Counted from the stretch's first letter, positions 31,826 to 41,245 are shown. The stretch: DNA of 49,125 nucleotides from Bacillota bacterium (GCA_012840725.1 DURQ01000052.1:1-49125), one strand, 5' to 3'. Numbers and translations are program-made. Notes: generated by a model not told the origin, from the letters alone.

Positions 31826-32962
31826 TTAATTGTCCTGAGCAGTGCCGTATTTCTCCTGGTTCTCTTTCCATGGATTGAAAGGATCAACGACCGCCCAGAA
31901 GCACGGTTTGGGCTGGCCCTGCCCATCGAATAACAGAGGATAGTCGGGGCGGTTGGCTACGGGGAAGTGGTTCTTCCAGCTGTGGCTGTCCTTCACTCCC
32001 CACCACGTGACCCGCTCAATAACATCCGAGCATTCCTTGAACACACGGAAGATGGCAGCATAGCGATCAGCCTGCTCTTCCTGGACCGACTCGGGCAGCC
32101 CGGTGCGATAGCGGTTGGCCCGGTCATCCCAGGTGTACACGCTGATGTCCAGCTCGGTGATGTGCACCTTCACCCCGAGAGAGGAATAGAGCTCTATCGC
32201 GTCGCGGATCGCCTGGATGCTGGGGTTTTTCAGATCCCAGTGTCCCTGCATGCCGATGGCATCGACGCGCACCCCCTTATCCAGCAGGCCCTTGACCATG
32301 GTGTAGATGGCATCGCGCTTGGGGGCATCGGCGGCGTTATAGTCGTTGTAGTAAAGTTCCGCCTCCGGATCTGCCTCGTGGGCAAAGCGAAAAGCGTATT
32401 CGATGTAATCATCCCCGATTATCCTCCGCCAGGGAGTGTCTCGCAGCTCCCATTTGCCGGTAGCAGGGTTGTACTCGATGGCTTCGTTCACCACATCCCA
32501 GCCCTTGACCCTGCCCTTATAGCGGCCGACCACGGTCTTGATATGCTCTTCCATCCTTGCCAGAAGGACCTCGCGGCTCACCTCTTTCCCTTGATCATCC
32601 TGGAACACCCAAGCCGGGGTTTGGTTGTGCCAGATCAGGGTGTGCCCGATCACCTTCATGCCGTGCTCTTCCGCGTAGAGGATCAGGTTATCCGCCTGGG
32701 CAAAGCGGAAGTCGCCCGGCCGGGGCTGCAGCGCTTCCCACTTCATCATGTTCTCCGCGGTGACGGCGTTGAAATGCTGCAGAAGCGGTTCATCAAGCCA
32801 GTAATCAGAGCGGGCGGCAAAACCAATCAAGAAGTCTTCAGCATAGATGTCTTTCAGCATTGGTATCCCTCCAGCCTCTCCCACTGCTGGGAGCCCAAGT
32901 GTTAGTAAGGCAATAAAGGCCAAACTCAGCCTGGAAACCCTTCTGGTAAGCACTGCTCTCAT
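31826..32962 (-). CDS. Exported GH10 endo-1,4-beta-xylanase
   Basis: A 378-residue single-domain GH10 enzyme with a signal peptide (residues 1 to about 30). The acid/base is E160 in WDVVNEAIEY and the nucleophile E270 in VHITELDIS. Other family marks are NAVTAENMMKWEALQP, GHTLIWHNQTPAW, ELYYNDYNA and VTWWGVKDSHSW. No carbohydrate-binding module or surface anchor is attached, so it should be released or loosely held. It cleaves the xylan backbone outside the cell into (aldouronic) oligosaccharides for the flanking transporters. ATG lies close behind GGAGG; the GTG three codons later is an alternative. It sits between the permeases of one ABC system and the binding protein of the other. Confidence 0.97.
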   Translation of the reverse strand: MRAVLTRRVSRLSLAFIALLTLGLPAVGEAGGIPMLKDIYAEDFLIGFAARSDYWLDEPLLQHFNAVTAENMMKWEALQPRPGDFRFAQADNLILYAEEHGMKVIGHTLIWHNQTPAWVFQDDQGKEVSREVLLARMEEHIKTVVGRYKGRVKGWDVVNEAIEYNPATGKWELRDTPWRRIIGDDYIEYAFRFAHEADPEAELYYNDYNAADAPKRDAIYTMVKGLLDKGVRVDAIGMQGHWDLKNPSIQAIRDAIELYSSLGVKVHITELDISVYTWDDRANRYRTGLPESVQEEQADRYAAIFRVFKECSDVIERVTWWGVKDSHSWKNHFPVANRPDYPLLFDGQGQPKPCFWAVVDPFNPWKENQEKYGTAQDN

Positions 32963-32974
32963 CCACCTCCGTTG

Positions 32975-33919
32975 TTATCCGACGATGCCTGTGCGCTCCA
33001 CGCTTTCCACGAAGTAGCGCTGCAGGAAGATATAAAGGATCAGCAGAGGCACAATCACCATCAGCATCCCTGCGTTGTTGATCAGCGAGTAGAAATGGTC
33101 ATCGAGAAAGCCGCTGGTGGAGGCAAGGGCATCCGCCTCGTCAATGGCTTTAGCTACTCTGCTGGCAGCTCCCTCAAGGGCCTGGGGCAGACAATTGCGG
33201 CCGGCCATGAACGTGGTCACATACAGGTAGTCGTTCCACTGCCAGACGAAAGAAAACAGGAAGGTGGTGATCAGCCCGGGAATGGCACCGGGAATCATCA
33301 CCCGCCAGAACGTGGTCAGCGGGCCGGCTCCATCGATGTAGGCGGCTTCTTCGAGTTCCTTCGGCATACCCCTAAAGAACTGCCGCATGATGAAGATGTA
33401 CAAACCGCAGCGAAACCCTGTACAGGTTAGGCTCATGAGGATGAACGGCCAATAGGTTCCGGTCAGATTGAGCGGCTTGCCTCTGAGCAGGCCGAAAAAG
33501 TCGAAGAACCGGAAATTGAGATAGCTGGGGGTCATGATCAGCTGAGGCGGGATCATGAGGGTGAAGATGGCCAGCCCGAAGATGATCGAGCTCCCGGGGA
33601 ATTTGAAGCGGGCCAGGCCGTAACCCACCATGGAGCAGGTGAACAACTGCAGCACGCTGGTTAGTGCTGCCAAAAAGAACGATCTCGCGAAGGCTATGGG
33701 GTACTCCATATGCTCCCACATCAGCCTGAAGTTGCGCAGAGTGGGCTTTCTGGGGATCCAGCGCACTGATTGATCATAGAGATCCTCAATGCTCATCAAA
33801 GCCGTGGATAGGCGGTAGAACAAGGGCTGCAGGATCACGTAGGCGATACCGATCAGCAGCACCGTGCGCAGGAAAGCCACGATACGCTTTCTCCACTTTT
33901 CTTTTGCTGCAAGGCTCAT
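32975..33919 (-). CDS. Sugar ABC transporter permease, MalG-like (system A)
   Basis: A 314-residue CUT1 permease with six predicted helices. The coupling loop is LEEAAYIDGAGPLTTFWRVMIPGAIPG (EEAA..DGAG). A longer-than-usual segment near the C-terminus, ALEGAASRVAKAIDEADALASTSGFLDD, lies between helices 5 and 6 where related permeases are shorter. ATG follows GGGAGGTGCAGAA. It pairs with the MalF-like gene 15 bases upstream; the binding protein of this system is probably the 433-residue protein at 39851-41152. Confidence 0.94.
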   Translation of the reverse strand: MSLAAKEKWRKRIVAFLRTVLLIGIAYVILQPLFYRLSTALMSIEDLYDQSVRWIPRKPTLRNFRLMWEHMEYPIAFARSFFLAALTSVLQLFTCSMVGYGLARFKFPGSSIIFGLAIFTLMIPPQLIMTPSYLNFRFFDFFGLLRGKPLNLTGTYWPFILMSLTCTGFRCGLYIFIMRQFFRGMPKELEEAAYIDGAGPLTTFWRVMIPGAIPGLITTFLFSFVWQWNDYLYVTTFMAGRNCLPQALEGAASRVAKAIDEADALASTSGFLDDHFYSLINNAGMLMVIVPLLILYIFLQRYFVESVERTGIVG

Positions 33920-33934
33920 TTCTGCACCTCCCGG

Positions 33935-34834
33935 CTATACGTGGTAGAAGACACGCCGCGACAACAGGCCGAACACGGCGAGCAGGACCAAGCCGATGGC
34001 CACGAAGTAAATCATGGCCATGGCCATGCTCACCCCATATCCTGCACCCCGGAGCATGGTTTCCCTGATCAGCACTACCAGCTCGTTGTTCATGGCGGTG
34101 AAGGAGTCAATGACGGTGTAGATGACGTTCACCAAAATCAGGGGGCTCATCATGGGAAAAGTGATCAGCCAAAACCGCTCCCAGCCCGTGGCCCCCTCTA
34201 CGCTGGCGGCCTCGTACACTTCCTTGGAGATGGACTGCAGTCCCGCCAAAAAGATCAGGATCTGCACTCCCGAGGGCCGGATAACCGTGGGCAGGGCTTG
34301 GATGGCGTCGATCACGTAGTCCACCATCCCGGCAGGAAAACGGGCGGCGGCAAAAAAGCCGCGCACTGCTGCTCCGCCAAAGAAAGGCGCCCCTTCGGCA
34401 AGGTGGGTGACCATGATCTGGGCATAGTCATTGACCTCCATCTTCAGGACCACGCCGGCACCGAGGATGACGGGCAGGAAGAACAGGGTGCGGACGATGG
34501 AACGCCCCCGGAAGTCGCTGTTGAGGATGGTGGCAGCAAAGAAGCTGAAGCCGATGATCATGGGCAGCTCAGTGGCCAGTTTGACCATGACCTCAGTGAA
34601 CGTCTTGGAAAATTCAGGGTGCACCTGCAGGGCGTAGCCGTAGTTCGCCCATCCCTTGGGCTGGAGCTCAAAGGTCTGGGGCGTGAGCACCAGCTCGCTG
34701 AAGCTGATCACCACCGCTTGGTAGAACGGGACGGCAAACAGGAAGATGAAACCGAGCAGAAAGGGAACCGTGAACAAGAACCCTGCCAGCTTCTGCCTCC
34801 TGGAAAAACTCATGGGCCGTCGCTTCCTCTTCAT
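33935..34834 (-). CDS. Sugar ABC transporter permease, MalF-like (system A)
   Basis: A 299-residue permease from ATG 34834, one base after the stop of the DUF5696 gene and behind GGGGGGAACTGAG; a 17- to 18-codon upstream extension would lie inside that gene and is not used. Six helices, with FLFTVPFLLGFIFLFAVPFYQAVVISF as TM1 and the coupling loop YEAASVEGATGWERFWLITFPMMSP (EAA..EGA). The gene order DUF5696 - MalF-like - MalG-like recurs in hemicellulose loci of Bacillota, which supports a functional link between the DUF5696 protein and this transporter. Confidence 0.93.
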   Translation of the reverse strand: MKRKRRPMSFSRRQKLAGFLFTVPFLLGFIFLFAVPFYQAVVISFSELVLTPQTFELQPKGWANYGYALQVHPEFSKTFTEVMVKLATELPMIIGFSFFAATILNSDFRGRSIVRTLFFLPVILGAGVVLKMEVNDYAQIMVTHLAEGAPFFGGAAVRGFFAAARFPAGMVDYVIDAIQALPTVIRPSGVQILIFLAGLQSISKEVYEAASVEGATGWERFWLITFPMMSPLILVNVIYTVIDSFTAMNNELVVLIRETMLRGAGYGVSMAMAMIYFVAIGLVLLAVFGLLSRRVFYHV

Positions 34835-34835
34835 C

Positions 34836-37577
34836 TCAGTTCCCCCCTTGCAGAACCGCGTAGCCCACTGCCGGCACAACCGTACCATCTGGCAGGCTGT
34901 AGGGCTGCGAGGTGTAGTTCACCACGACACGAAGCCCGTTATCGTAAGTGGTCTCACACACATTTTGGGCAAGCACTCTGTGATCCGCGATGGCAGCCGG
35001 CCAGGAATCGCCCAGAACCTCCTTGACTGTGCTGTAAACAGCCAAGACATCCTCTTTGACATCTGGGTAATACGTGGAGAACAAGTAATCGAAGTCCGTG
35101 TTCTTCGTCAGAGACGAGGGTTGCCAGGTTAGGGCGAAGTAAGGCGCTGCTCCCGTCTCCAAAAGTTTCAAGAGGTAGAAATCGCCCCTGTGATCCGATA
35201 GGTTGTACGGCTGGCCGGCGAACTCCATGTAACCACTGACCACCATGGCGTAAAACGGTACCGTCTGGTGGAGGATTGCCTCGCCGCGGGCGTACAGCGG
35301 CGCCTCAACCAGCACTTCAGCGTAGGGCAGCAGATAGGCGTTGCTCCCAGCGATCATCAGGTGCTTGTTCTCCGCCAACCTGCGAACCTGCTCAACAATG
35401 ATGTCCTCCGCCATGGGCCGGTCCACCAGCTTACTGGGGTTCAGGCGGTAATCTGCATAGAGCAGCAGCCCCAAGTCTCCCAAAGCGAGCCCCGAAACTC
35501 CGTAGCGTTCGTACCCTTTGAGGAACGAGTCCAGTACGCCAGACAGCCTTGCAGGGGACAAGAGGGCAACCTGGCGGCCGTTTATGGGCTGGTAGGTGGC
35601 GATGTGGAATGTGTTGAGAGAAGCGCCGCTTCTGTCCAGTCCCCTGGGAGCATGGAAAAACTCAAAATACAGGTCTGCCAAGCTGTTACGGTGAACCTGC
35701 AGAAAATCCACACTGGGGTAGAAACTTACACCCAAGCTTTCGAGGTGCTGGTTCAACCGCTGCCAGCTGGCAGCACTGCCCACAGCCCTCTCCAGGGGCG
35801 CCCCCCGAGGATAGACATGGCGGATGCCACCACGCAGCCAGCCTAGATAGCGCACCTTGAGGGTGTCTACTCCCTCTGAGAGCAGATCGTCCACCATCAG
35901 CTGAGTCTGTTCATGGGTGGTGAGGGGTTCCACCACGTTGGTGGGTATGCCCAGCACCGGCTGGACATGGTCGAAGGAGCCGATAACATCCACAATCAGA
36001 GGCAGCCCGCCACCGGGCTCAAGTTTTTCCAAACCGTGTTTTTCCACCAGGTAACCCTGGAAAGCCCTGGCCATGCCGGCGTAGCTGCTCTCGTCCCGAG
36101 GCAGAAAAACGTAGCGGATGACGTTGTCGCTCTGGTTCAGCCTAGATTGGTACATGAGGATGGACAGCTGCCGCAGATGGATCAGTTCACCCTCTGCCTG
36201 CATGTTCACCCTCGCCGCAGAGCGCACTTCAAAGGACGCCCAAACTTTGTTGTAGGAGTCGCGCATGCCCGGCAGCATGGCTTCGATCCTGGCGGCTGCG
36301 TCCCCCTTTTCAATGATGGCCAGGAAAGCTTGATCGTTCTTCACCACTCCGAAAACCGGGAGATAAATCTGTTCCTTGAGCATGGCGGAGTATTCCCGCA
36401 GGGGTGTGGCTGCGTGATCCTGGCCGTACACCCGCCGGCTGTACGGTTCCGCCAGGGGAGAAGTCCGGTTGAAATAGATCAGGGCACCGGAACCGTCGGG
36501 AACAAACATATACCCCTGGTCTTCAACGCTTCCCGCTCCGAAGTAGGGAAGCACGCTGATGGAAGTGAGGGGATAGGAAACTTCCTGATCATTCTTGGGG
36601 TCCCACACCTTATCGGGAAAGCGGATCTCCTGGGTGGGAACGCGCACCACGAGGTCAGCGCCGTCCAGCAGATACTCTACTGTAATCTCGAACTGGCGCA
36701 GATCGGGATAAGGAGGCGCGGCGCTGTAATACTCGTGATCGTAGGCCACGTCCTCCGGTGTATAGCCGGCGGCCTTGACCAGTTTGATGGCATCCTCAAT
36801 ATCCCACTGCATCACATTCCATTTCAGCAGGAGGGTTGGCGTGTTGCGGAGGCCAACGATCTCTTCGGGCTTGACCTCTCCCAAAGAGTCGTATTTCTTG
36901 TTATCCCGGATCAGGACCAGGTACTCCTGGAACAGCCGCCTTTTGTCAGTGGTGCGAAAGCGCGGCTCATCCACTTTGATGCCCCAGCCCGCCAGCAGGT
37001 GGTCGAAGTCCACACCCATAATGTTCAGATCTTCACCGCTGTCGTAGCCCTCTTCCAGGCTGAAGAGGCCGTACATATCCCGGAGAAACTCCCGATCCTT
37101 CTCCCGGGGTATGTTGGCCAAGATCAGTTCGTTGAACCTCTCTTCGGAAATGATTGTTGGCAGGTAATCCCTGTCCTGCCAGATCTTCCCAAACCTGTAT
37201 TTCACCCTCAGCCCGTTTTCCAGGGGAGTGATCTCGTACTGACCATGGGCCACGCTGTCGTTGAAGCTGTCCATCTGCTGCTGCTGGTTGGCGGAGTAGT
37301 AGGTCAGCACCAGCTGCGAGCTTAGGCGGGCTTTCGCCGCGCCCCGGGCCAGTGTTTCCTGTTTGTCCCTGCCCGGTGGGTTGGAGTACCACACCGCCCC
37401 CGTTTCCTTGTGCACCACCGCTATCTCCGCGGTATCGGCTCTATAGTACAGCTCCAGGAATTCGTTTTCCGCGCACAGCTCAAAACCGGCCAATTGGTCG
37501 GCAGCATAAGCAAAGGATGCCAAGGCAGCCAGGATTATTGTGAGCGCCGCAATATGAGTGAATATTCTAGAGCGCAT
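34836..37577 (-). CDS. Exported DUF5696 protein, possible uncharacterised glycosidase
   Basis: A 913-residue protein with a signal peptide (1-26, ending SFAYA). The family is DUF5696, whose function is unknown. Residues about 38-130 and 295-500 look beta-rich, with a start (ELYYRADTAEIAVVHKETGAVW) like the super-sandwich domain that precedes the barrel in several glycosidase families. Residues about 525-860 read like a (beta/alpha)8 barrel: LPLIVDVIGSF, GVDTLKVRYLGW, GVSFYPSVDFLQVH, GVSGLALGDLG (D701) and AEVLVEAPLY (E754, E758), acidic residues at strand ends. This resemblance is my inference. It lies in one operon with transporter system A, between the NHL-Yip1 protein and its permeases. 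Confidence 0.85.
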   Translation of the reverse strand: MRSRIFTHIAALTIILAALASFAYAADQLAGFELCAENEFLELYYRADTAEIAVVHKETGAVWYSNPPGRDKQETLARGAAKARLSSQLVLTYYSANQQQQMDSFNDSVAHGQYEITPLENGLRVKYRFGKIWQDRDYLPTIISEERFNELILANIPREKDREFLRDMYGLFSLEEGYDSGEDLNIMGVDFDHLLAGWGIKVDEPRFRTTDKRRLFQEYLVLIRDNKKYDSLGEVKPEEIVGLRNTPTLLLKWNVMQWDIEDAIKLVKAAGYTPEDVAYDHEYYSAAPPYPDLRQFEITVEYLLDGADLVVRVPTQEIRFPDKVWDPKNDQEVSYPLTSISVLPYFGAGSVEDQGYMFVPDGSGALIYFNRTSPLAEPYSRRVYGQDHAATPLREYSAMLKEQIYLPVFGVVKNDQAFLAIIEKGDAAARIEAMLPGMRDSYNKVWASFEVRSAARVNMQAEGELIHLRQLSILMYQSRLNQSDNVIRYVFLPRDESSYAGMARAFQGYLVEKHGLEKLEPGGGLPLIVDVIGSFDHVQPVLGIPTNVVEPLTTHEQTQLMVDDLLSEGVDTLKVRYLGWLRGGIRHVYPRGAPLERAVGSAASWQRLNQHLESLGVSFYPSVDFLQVHRNSLADLYFEFFHAPRGLDRSGASLNTFHIATYQPINGRQVALLSPARLSGVLDSFLKGYERYGVSGLALGDLGLLLYADYRLNPSKLVDRPMAEDIIVEQVRRLAENKHLMIAGSNAYLLPYAEVLVEAPLYARGEAILHQTVPFYAMVVSGYMEFAGQPYNLSDHRGDFYLLKLLETGAAPYFALTWQPSSLTKNTDFDYLFSTYYPDVKEDVLAVYSTVKEVLGDSWPAAIADHRVLAQNVCETTYDNGLRVVVNYTSQPYSLPDGTVVPAVGYAVLQGGN

Positions 37578-37611
37578 AACAGCACTCAGCTCCTCTCATG
37601 TTGCTTCATGA

Positions 37612-39771
37612 CTAGGTGCGGTGGATCGCTTCTGTCAGCAACTGCCGGACAAACATGATCACCTGTTCAGTAAGGGCGATGAACAAAAGACCCAAGAAGA
37701 GGGCGAAGGCCATGCCCATCAAGGTCGCGATGCAGGTGAAAATGGTCTTGCGGAAGTCGTATTCGTGGGTGACCATGGTGGCCCCCACGATGAGCAGGAC
37801 CACTGCCCAGCCCAAGCCCGCGGACATAAGCATGTAGTAGAAGGCTCCTTCTTCCTGGATCAAAAAGTTGCTGACCACAGTTAGGGGCACCACTGTGATG
37901 ATCACCGGGATCAAGGCAAAGGCACTGGCGATGTACACATCCTTCAAGGTCCCCTTGCCTTCCATCAAGGTGGTAAGCGCCCAGTTGACAAAGGCCCAGA
38001 GCAGGAAGGGCAGCACAACACTGCCGATTTCCGCCAGGAGGTTGATCTTGCTCAAATCGGCTCTGTTGAAGATGAACCCCGTATACTGCCTGGCGAACAC
38101 AAAGGTGAGCACAACCAGGGCCAAAATGATGGTGGCCGCAAGTGGTGTTCCCTTCCGTTCCTTCTTCAGCCTTTCAAAACCGTCGAAGGGGTGGATGATC
38201 ACGTAGAGGCCAAAGCACAGGCTTTCCAGGGTTTTCTGGCCAAACCTGCGGCGTTTTGCTCCGGCTGCAGCTGCTTCCTGCGCGACGGGACGGGCTTTCC
38301 GTCCCCTCCACAGCCTGCGGGCGGCAAAGATGGCTGCCAGCACAACCACAAAGACTGCAGCGGCTTTGGGAAAGTGCTCGTAGACCATTTCTTTCCTGTA
38401 CAGCTCGAAGGCATCGGAGTACTCAGACCGGTTGTTGCCCAGCTTGAAATTCTTCATGGCCTCGGCATATTCGTCCCGCCTCAAAAGGGCGCGCCCTATA
38501 CCCGTATAGGCCACATCGAAGTTGGAGTTGAGCACCAAAAGCTGGCCCCAAATCTTCTCAGCCAGGTAATAATCACCGCGATCGTAGGCATCAAGGGCAG
38601 CCCAGATCAGGAGTGCATAGTCGGTTGGCTCAAAGACCACTACGCCTCCCCTTTTGGAGTCCAGGACAAACATGGTTCTATCCAGGGCATCGATGGCCAC
38701 GGGGCTGGAAACCTGGCCGTGGTTCGTGCCGTAGTAGCTGAACTCGTAGAGGAGGTTGCCGTTGTTATCGTAGGTAAAGACCCTCCCCCTGTTGCCGTCC
38801 AGGACGCTGTACACCCCGTACGGCTGGACAGTGATGTCCACCAGCATGGAGGAGGTGCGGCGGGTCGCCGTCGACCAGCGATCGGGAAACTCCACATCAC
38901 CCATGGGTATTGAGAAACCCAGCCGCCTGAGGAGGTCTTCGCCCTTCGCGTTGATCCTGCGGATTTTGATGGCGATACCGCCTTCATCTTCTGCCTTGTC
39001 CTCTGCGTGGCTGGTGGCGTAGATGAAGCCTTCCGGATCCAGATCGAAGTTGGTGTACTCCGTGGGCAGGAACGCTCTGATGCGCTGACGCTGTTCCTTG
39101 GTGGCAAAGCGGCTCCAGAGGTAATCGGCTAAGCTGGGATTGACCCGGGGCGCGCCTACAAAGCCCCTAAACTGACCGTCGGCGCTGAAGCTTATAAACC
39201 CTTCATATAAGTCCTGAGCGATGACATAGATCCGGCCGTGCTGGTCGACACCAACCTTGAGCGGCCGGTAGTTGAAGTTGGCAGGCAGAACTCCCTCAAT
39301 GTCTGACTGCGGTGCCGGCACAATCCTGTGCAGCGTTCCGTCGGGATTGAGGTGCACGATGCGGGCGTTTCCCGTGTCGGCAACGTAGATGTCTCCTTCC
39401 AGCGTCACAAAGACGCCCATGGGAGAACGAAAGCCGTCCCCATCCCCAAAACTGGAGATCACACGGAGCAGCTTGAAGTCGCGATCGGCCACCACAATCC
39501 GGTGGTTGCCCGTATCCACTATGTAGATTTCACCCTGTTCCGAAACAAACAGATCGCTGGGGTTGTTGAACGCTCCTACCTGCAGGTCTTCACCGCTTAC
39601 GGTCCTGGAAGGAAGGTACGCCTGAGGGCTGGGTACCGCCTTTTCCCAGAAATCATAGAGATAGCTTGTATACGGGACGGTGAAGTTGGTGATCGAGGTG
39701 CCTTGGGCGTGAACAAAACAGCTGGCCGCCAAGAGGATAGCCACTGCTGCCAGCACCTTTCGCCACATCAT
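37612..39771 (-). CDS. NHL-repeat, TPR-like and Yip1-domain membrane protein
   Basis: A 719-residue multidomain protein. Signal peptide (1 to about 23), then an NHL/beta-propeller region (residues about 65-380) with repeats such as NPSDLFVSEQGEIYIVDTG and SPMGVFVTLEGDIYVADTG. A TPR-like helical stretch follows (about 395-450: GDYYLAEKIWGQLLVLN, GIGRALLRRDEYAEAMKNF), one membrane helix (about 470-488), a short basic cytoplasmic loop, and a Yip1-type domain with five helices (about 520-715). The propeller would face outside. Function unknown; position between a binding protein and the DUF5696 protein suggests a scaffold or accessory of the sugar transporter. ATG follows GGGAGGTGGGCG. Confidence 0.88.
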   Translation of the reverse strand: MMWRKVLAAVAILLAASCFVHAQGTSITNFTVPYTSYLYDFWEKAVPSPQAYLPSRTVSGEDLQVGAFNNPSDLFVSEQGEIYIVDTGNHRIVVADRDFKLLRVISSFGDGDGFRSPMGVFVTLEGDIYVADTGNARIVHLNPDGTLHRIVPAPQSDIEGVLPANFNYRPLKVGVDQHGRIYVIAQDLYEGFISFSADGQFRGFVGAPRVNPSLADYLWSRFATKEQRQRIRAFLPTEYTNFDLDPEGFIYATSHAEDKAEDEGGIAIKIRRINAKGEDLLRRLGFSIPMGDVEFPDRWSTATRRTSSMLVDITVQPYGVYSVLDGNRGRVFTYDNNGNLLYEFSYYGTNHGQVSSPVAIDALDRTMFVLDSKRGGVVVFEPTDYALLIWAALDAYDRGDYYLAEKIWGQLLVLNSNFDVAYTGIGRALLRRDEYAEAMKNFKLGNNRSEYSDAFELYRKEMVYEHFPKAAAVFVVVLAAIFAARRLWRGRKARPVAQEAAAAGAKRRRFGQKTLESLCFGLYVIIHPFDGFERLKKERKGTPLAATIILALVVLTFVFARQYTGFIFNRADLSKINLLAEIGSVVLPFLLWAFVNWALTTLMEGKGTLKDVYIASAFALIPVIITVVPLTVVSNFLIQEEGAFYYMLMSAGLGWAVVLLIVGATMVTHEYDFRKTIFTCIATLMGMAFALFLGLLFIALTEQVIMFVRQLLTEAIHRT

Positions 39772-39807
39772 CGCCCACCTCCCTGTTCTCTCCTCTAGTC
39801 CTTGGAA

Positions 39808-39835
39808 GGTCTGTGAGCCCGAAGGCTCACAGACC
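39808..39835 (-). other. Hyperstable intercistronic hairpin with UUCG tetraloop
   Basis: A perfect 12-base-pair stem, GGTCTGTGAGCC (39808-39819) / GGCTCACAGACC (39824-39835). On the minus strand the loop reads TTCG closed by C-G, the exceptionally stable cUUCGg loop. No T run follows, so it is more likely an RNA 3'-end protector or processing block after the binding-protein gene than a full terminator. Confidence 0.7.
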
Positions 39836-39850
39836 TCAGCCGTTCAGAGT

Positions 39851-41152
39851 TTACTGCTTGAGATACTCGTCGATCATTGACTGGCCTTGAGGTTTGAACT
39901 CGTTGACGATGGTTGAAGCCACGCCGCCGCCTTTGATCCCCATAATCACGCCGCCGTAGGGTGTTTCGCCCTGATACCAGGCGCCGAGGAAGTTGTGGTA
40001 GTAAGCGGCGTCGCCGTCCACCTCTGACACGCCACGATTCAGGACTTCGTAGGAAGTGCGGTCAAAGGCGCGGGCGCGGATGTAGTCCTCCATGGTTTCA
40101 TAGTAATCTTCCAGAGGGAAGAGGAAGTTGTCCAGGGCGATCATGCCCAGCGGATAGGCGGAGTTCCTGGGCAGGAAGATGGCGTCGGCAACGCCGGGCG
40201 AGAAGACATAATCGTCCACATCGTCGCCCATGGGCAGGGGCAGGATGCCGTGCCTAAACTCATACTGGGTCGCATCAATCTGCCACATGGGCATGATGCC
40301 GATAAGCGTGCGGCCAGTGATGAACTCACGCATCTGCCAGTCGCCGTAGGAAATGCCCAATACGTTCTCCCACTCGCCCAGTTTGCGCAGGGCGTTGATG
40401 GCCTGGGGTTCATCCAAAGCATAGTAGACCCTGCCGTCGTCACCCAGTCTGGTGATGGCTCCACCGTTGGAGAAGATCATGAACATGGGATCGATGAAGG
40501 CCAGGCCCCACTGATCCACGACGCCGTCGCCATCGGTGTCGCGGGTGACCTGACGGCCCATTTCCTCCACGTTCTTCCAGTTCCATTCGCCGTTTTCGTA
40601 GAGCTCGTAGGGATCGGGCAGGCCTTCCCTCTCAAACATATCCAGGTTCACTACGGCAAAGGGCGCATGCCCGTAGTCGTCGGGAGTTCCCACGGAGAAG
40701 TGGAACATGTTCCCGTCATAGATCAACCGCTCGTTCTTCTCGCGGGTGATCGGCGAAAGGGTCTCGAAATACTCGGGAGGCAGGATCTCGTTCACTGGAT
40801 AGAATGCGCCGCGGGTAGCAAGTGAGAAATAGGCGATGTGCGGCAGGCGCCAGAGGTCATACTTGGAGTCTCCAGAGAGGTAGCGGTTGAGGGCCAGCTC
40901 GCCGACTTCATCCCAACCTGCAGTCACAAGCTGGATATCCCCGATGTTAAAGAGTGCCTTGGCCTCTTCCAGGCGCCCAGCCCGGGCTCCACCCTCGTAA
41001 AAGGCCGAAAGGTTGTCGAAGTGTGCCACAACAGTTACGGTTGCACCTTGAAAGTCAATGTCTCCAAAGTTGTAGCGATCAGATTCGTAAGCAAAGACCG
41101 CACTCGACAGCACGATGACCAGCACGGCAGCAAGCAATCCAATCCTTCTCAT
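39851..41152 (-). CDS. Extracellular solute-binding protein (system A)
   Basis: A 433-residue binding protein from ATG 41152, ten bases after AAAGGAGG. Signal peptide MRRIGLLAAVLVIVLSSAVFA, with a type I site and no lipobox, so membrane attachment is not evident. Family 1 features: VTVVAHFDNLSAF at the first strand, KYDLWRLPHIAYF, a calcium-loop-like RDTDGDGVVDQWGLAF, and the ATQYEFRHGILPLPMGDD segment. It should bind oligosaccharides for the MalF/MalG-like pair at 32975-34834, though NHL-Yip1 and DUF5696 genes lie between. A hyperstable hairpin directly after the gene could raise its mRNA level over the downstream genes. Confidence 0.9.
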   Translation of the reverse strand: MRRIGLLAAVLVIVLSSAVFAYESDRYNFGDIDFQGATVTVVAHFDNLSAFYEGGARAGRLEEAKALFNIGDIQLVTAGWDEVGELALNRYLSGDSKYDLWRLPHIAYFSLATRGAFYPVNEILPPEYFETLSPITREKNERLIYDGNMFHFSVGTPDDYGHAPFAVVNLDMFEREGLPDPYELYENGEWNWKNVEEMGRQVTRDTDGDGVVDQWGLAFIDPMFMIFSNGGAITRLGDDGRVYYALDEPQAINALRKLGEWENVLGISYGDWQMREFITGRTLIGIMPMWQIDATQYEFRHGILPLPMGDDVDDYVFSPGVADAIFLPRNSAYPLGMIALDNFLFPLEDYYETMEDYIRARAFDRTSYEVLNRGVSEVDGDAAYYHNFLGAWYQGETPYGGVIMGIKGGGVASTIVNEFKPQGQSMIDEYLKQ

Positions 41153-41245
41153 TGACTCATGTCCTCCTTTGGTCTTCCTCGTCATATTTTCCTCTGCACA
41201 GCGCGGAGTGGTTTGGCAGTTGTTCGGCTGCGATCCCTCCCTTCT

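Noticed and set aside
33941-37325. Plus-strand open frames of 361 codons (33941-35026) and 470 codons (35913-37325)
   Set aside because: They lie opposite the MalF-like permease and the DUF5696 gene and carry no family motif; codon bias mirrors the genes on the other strand.
39808-39835. Hairpin considered as a Rho-independent terminator
   Set aside because: No T run follows on the minus strand and cotranscribed genes continue downstream; kept as an intercistronic RNA element instead.
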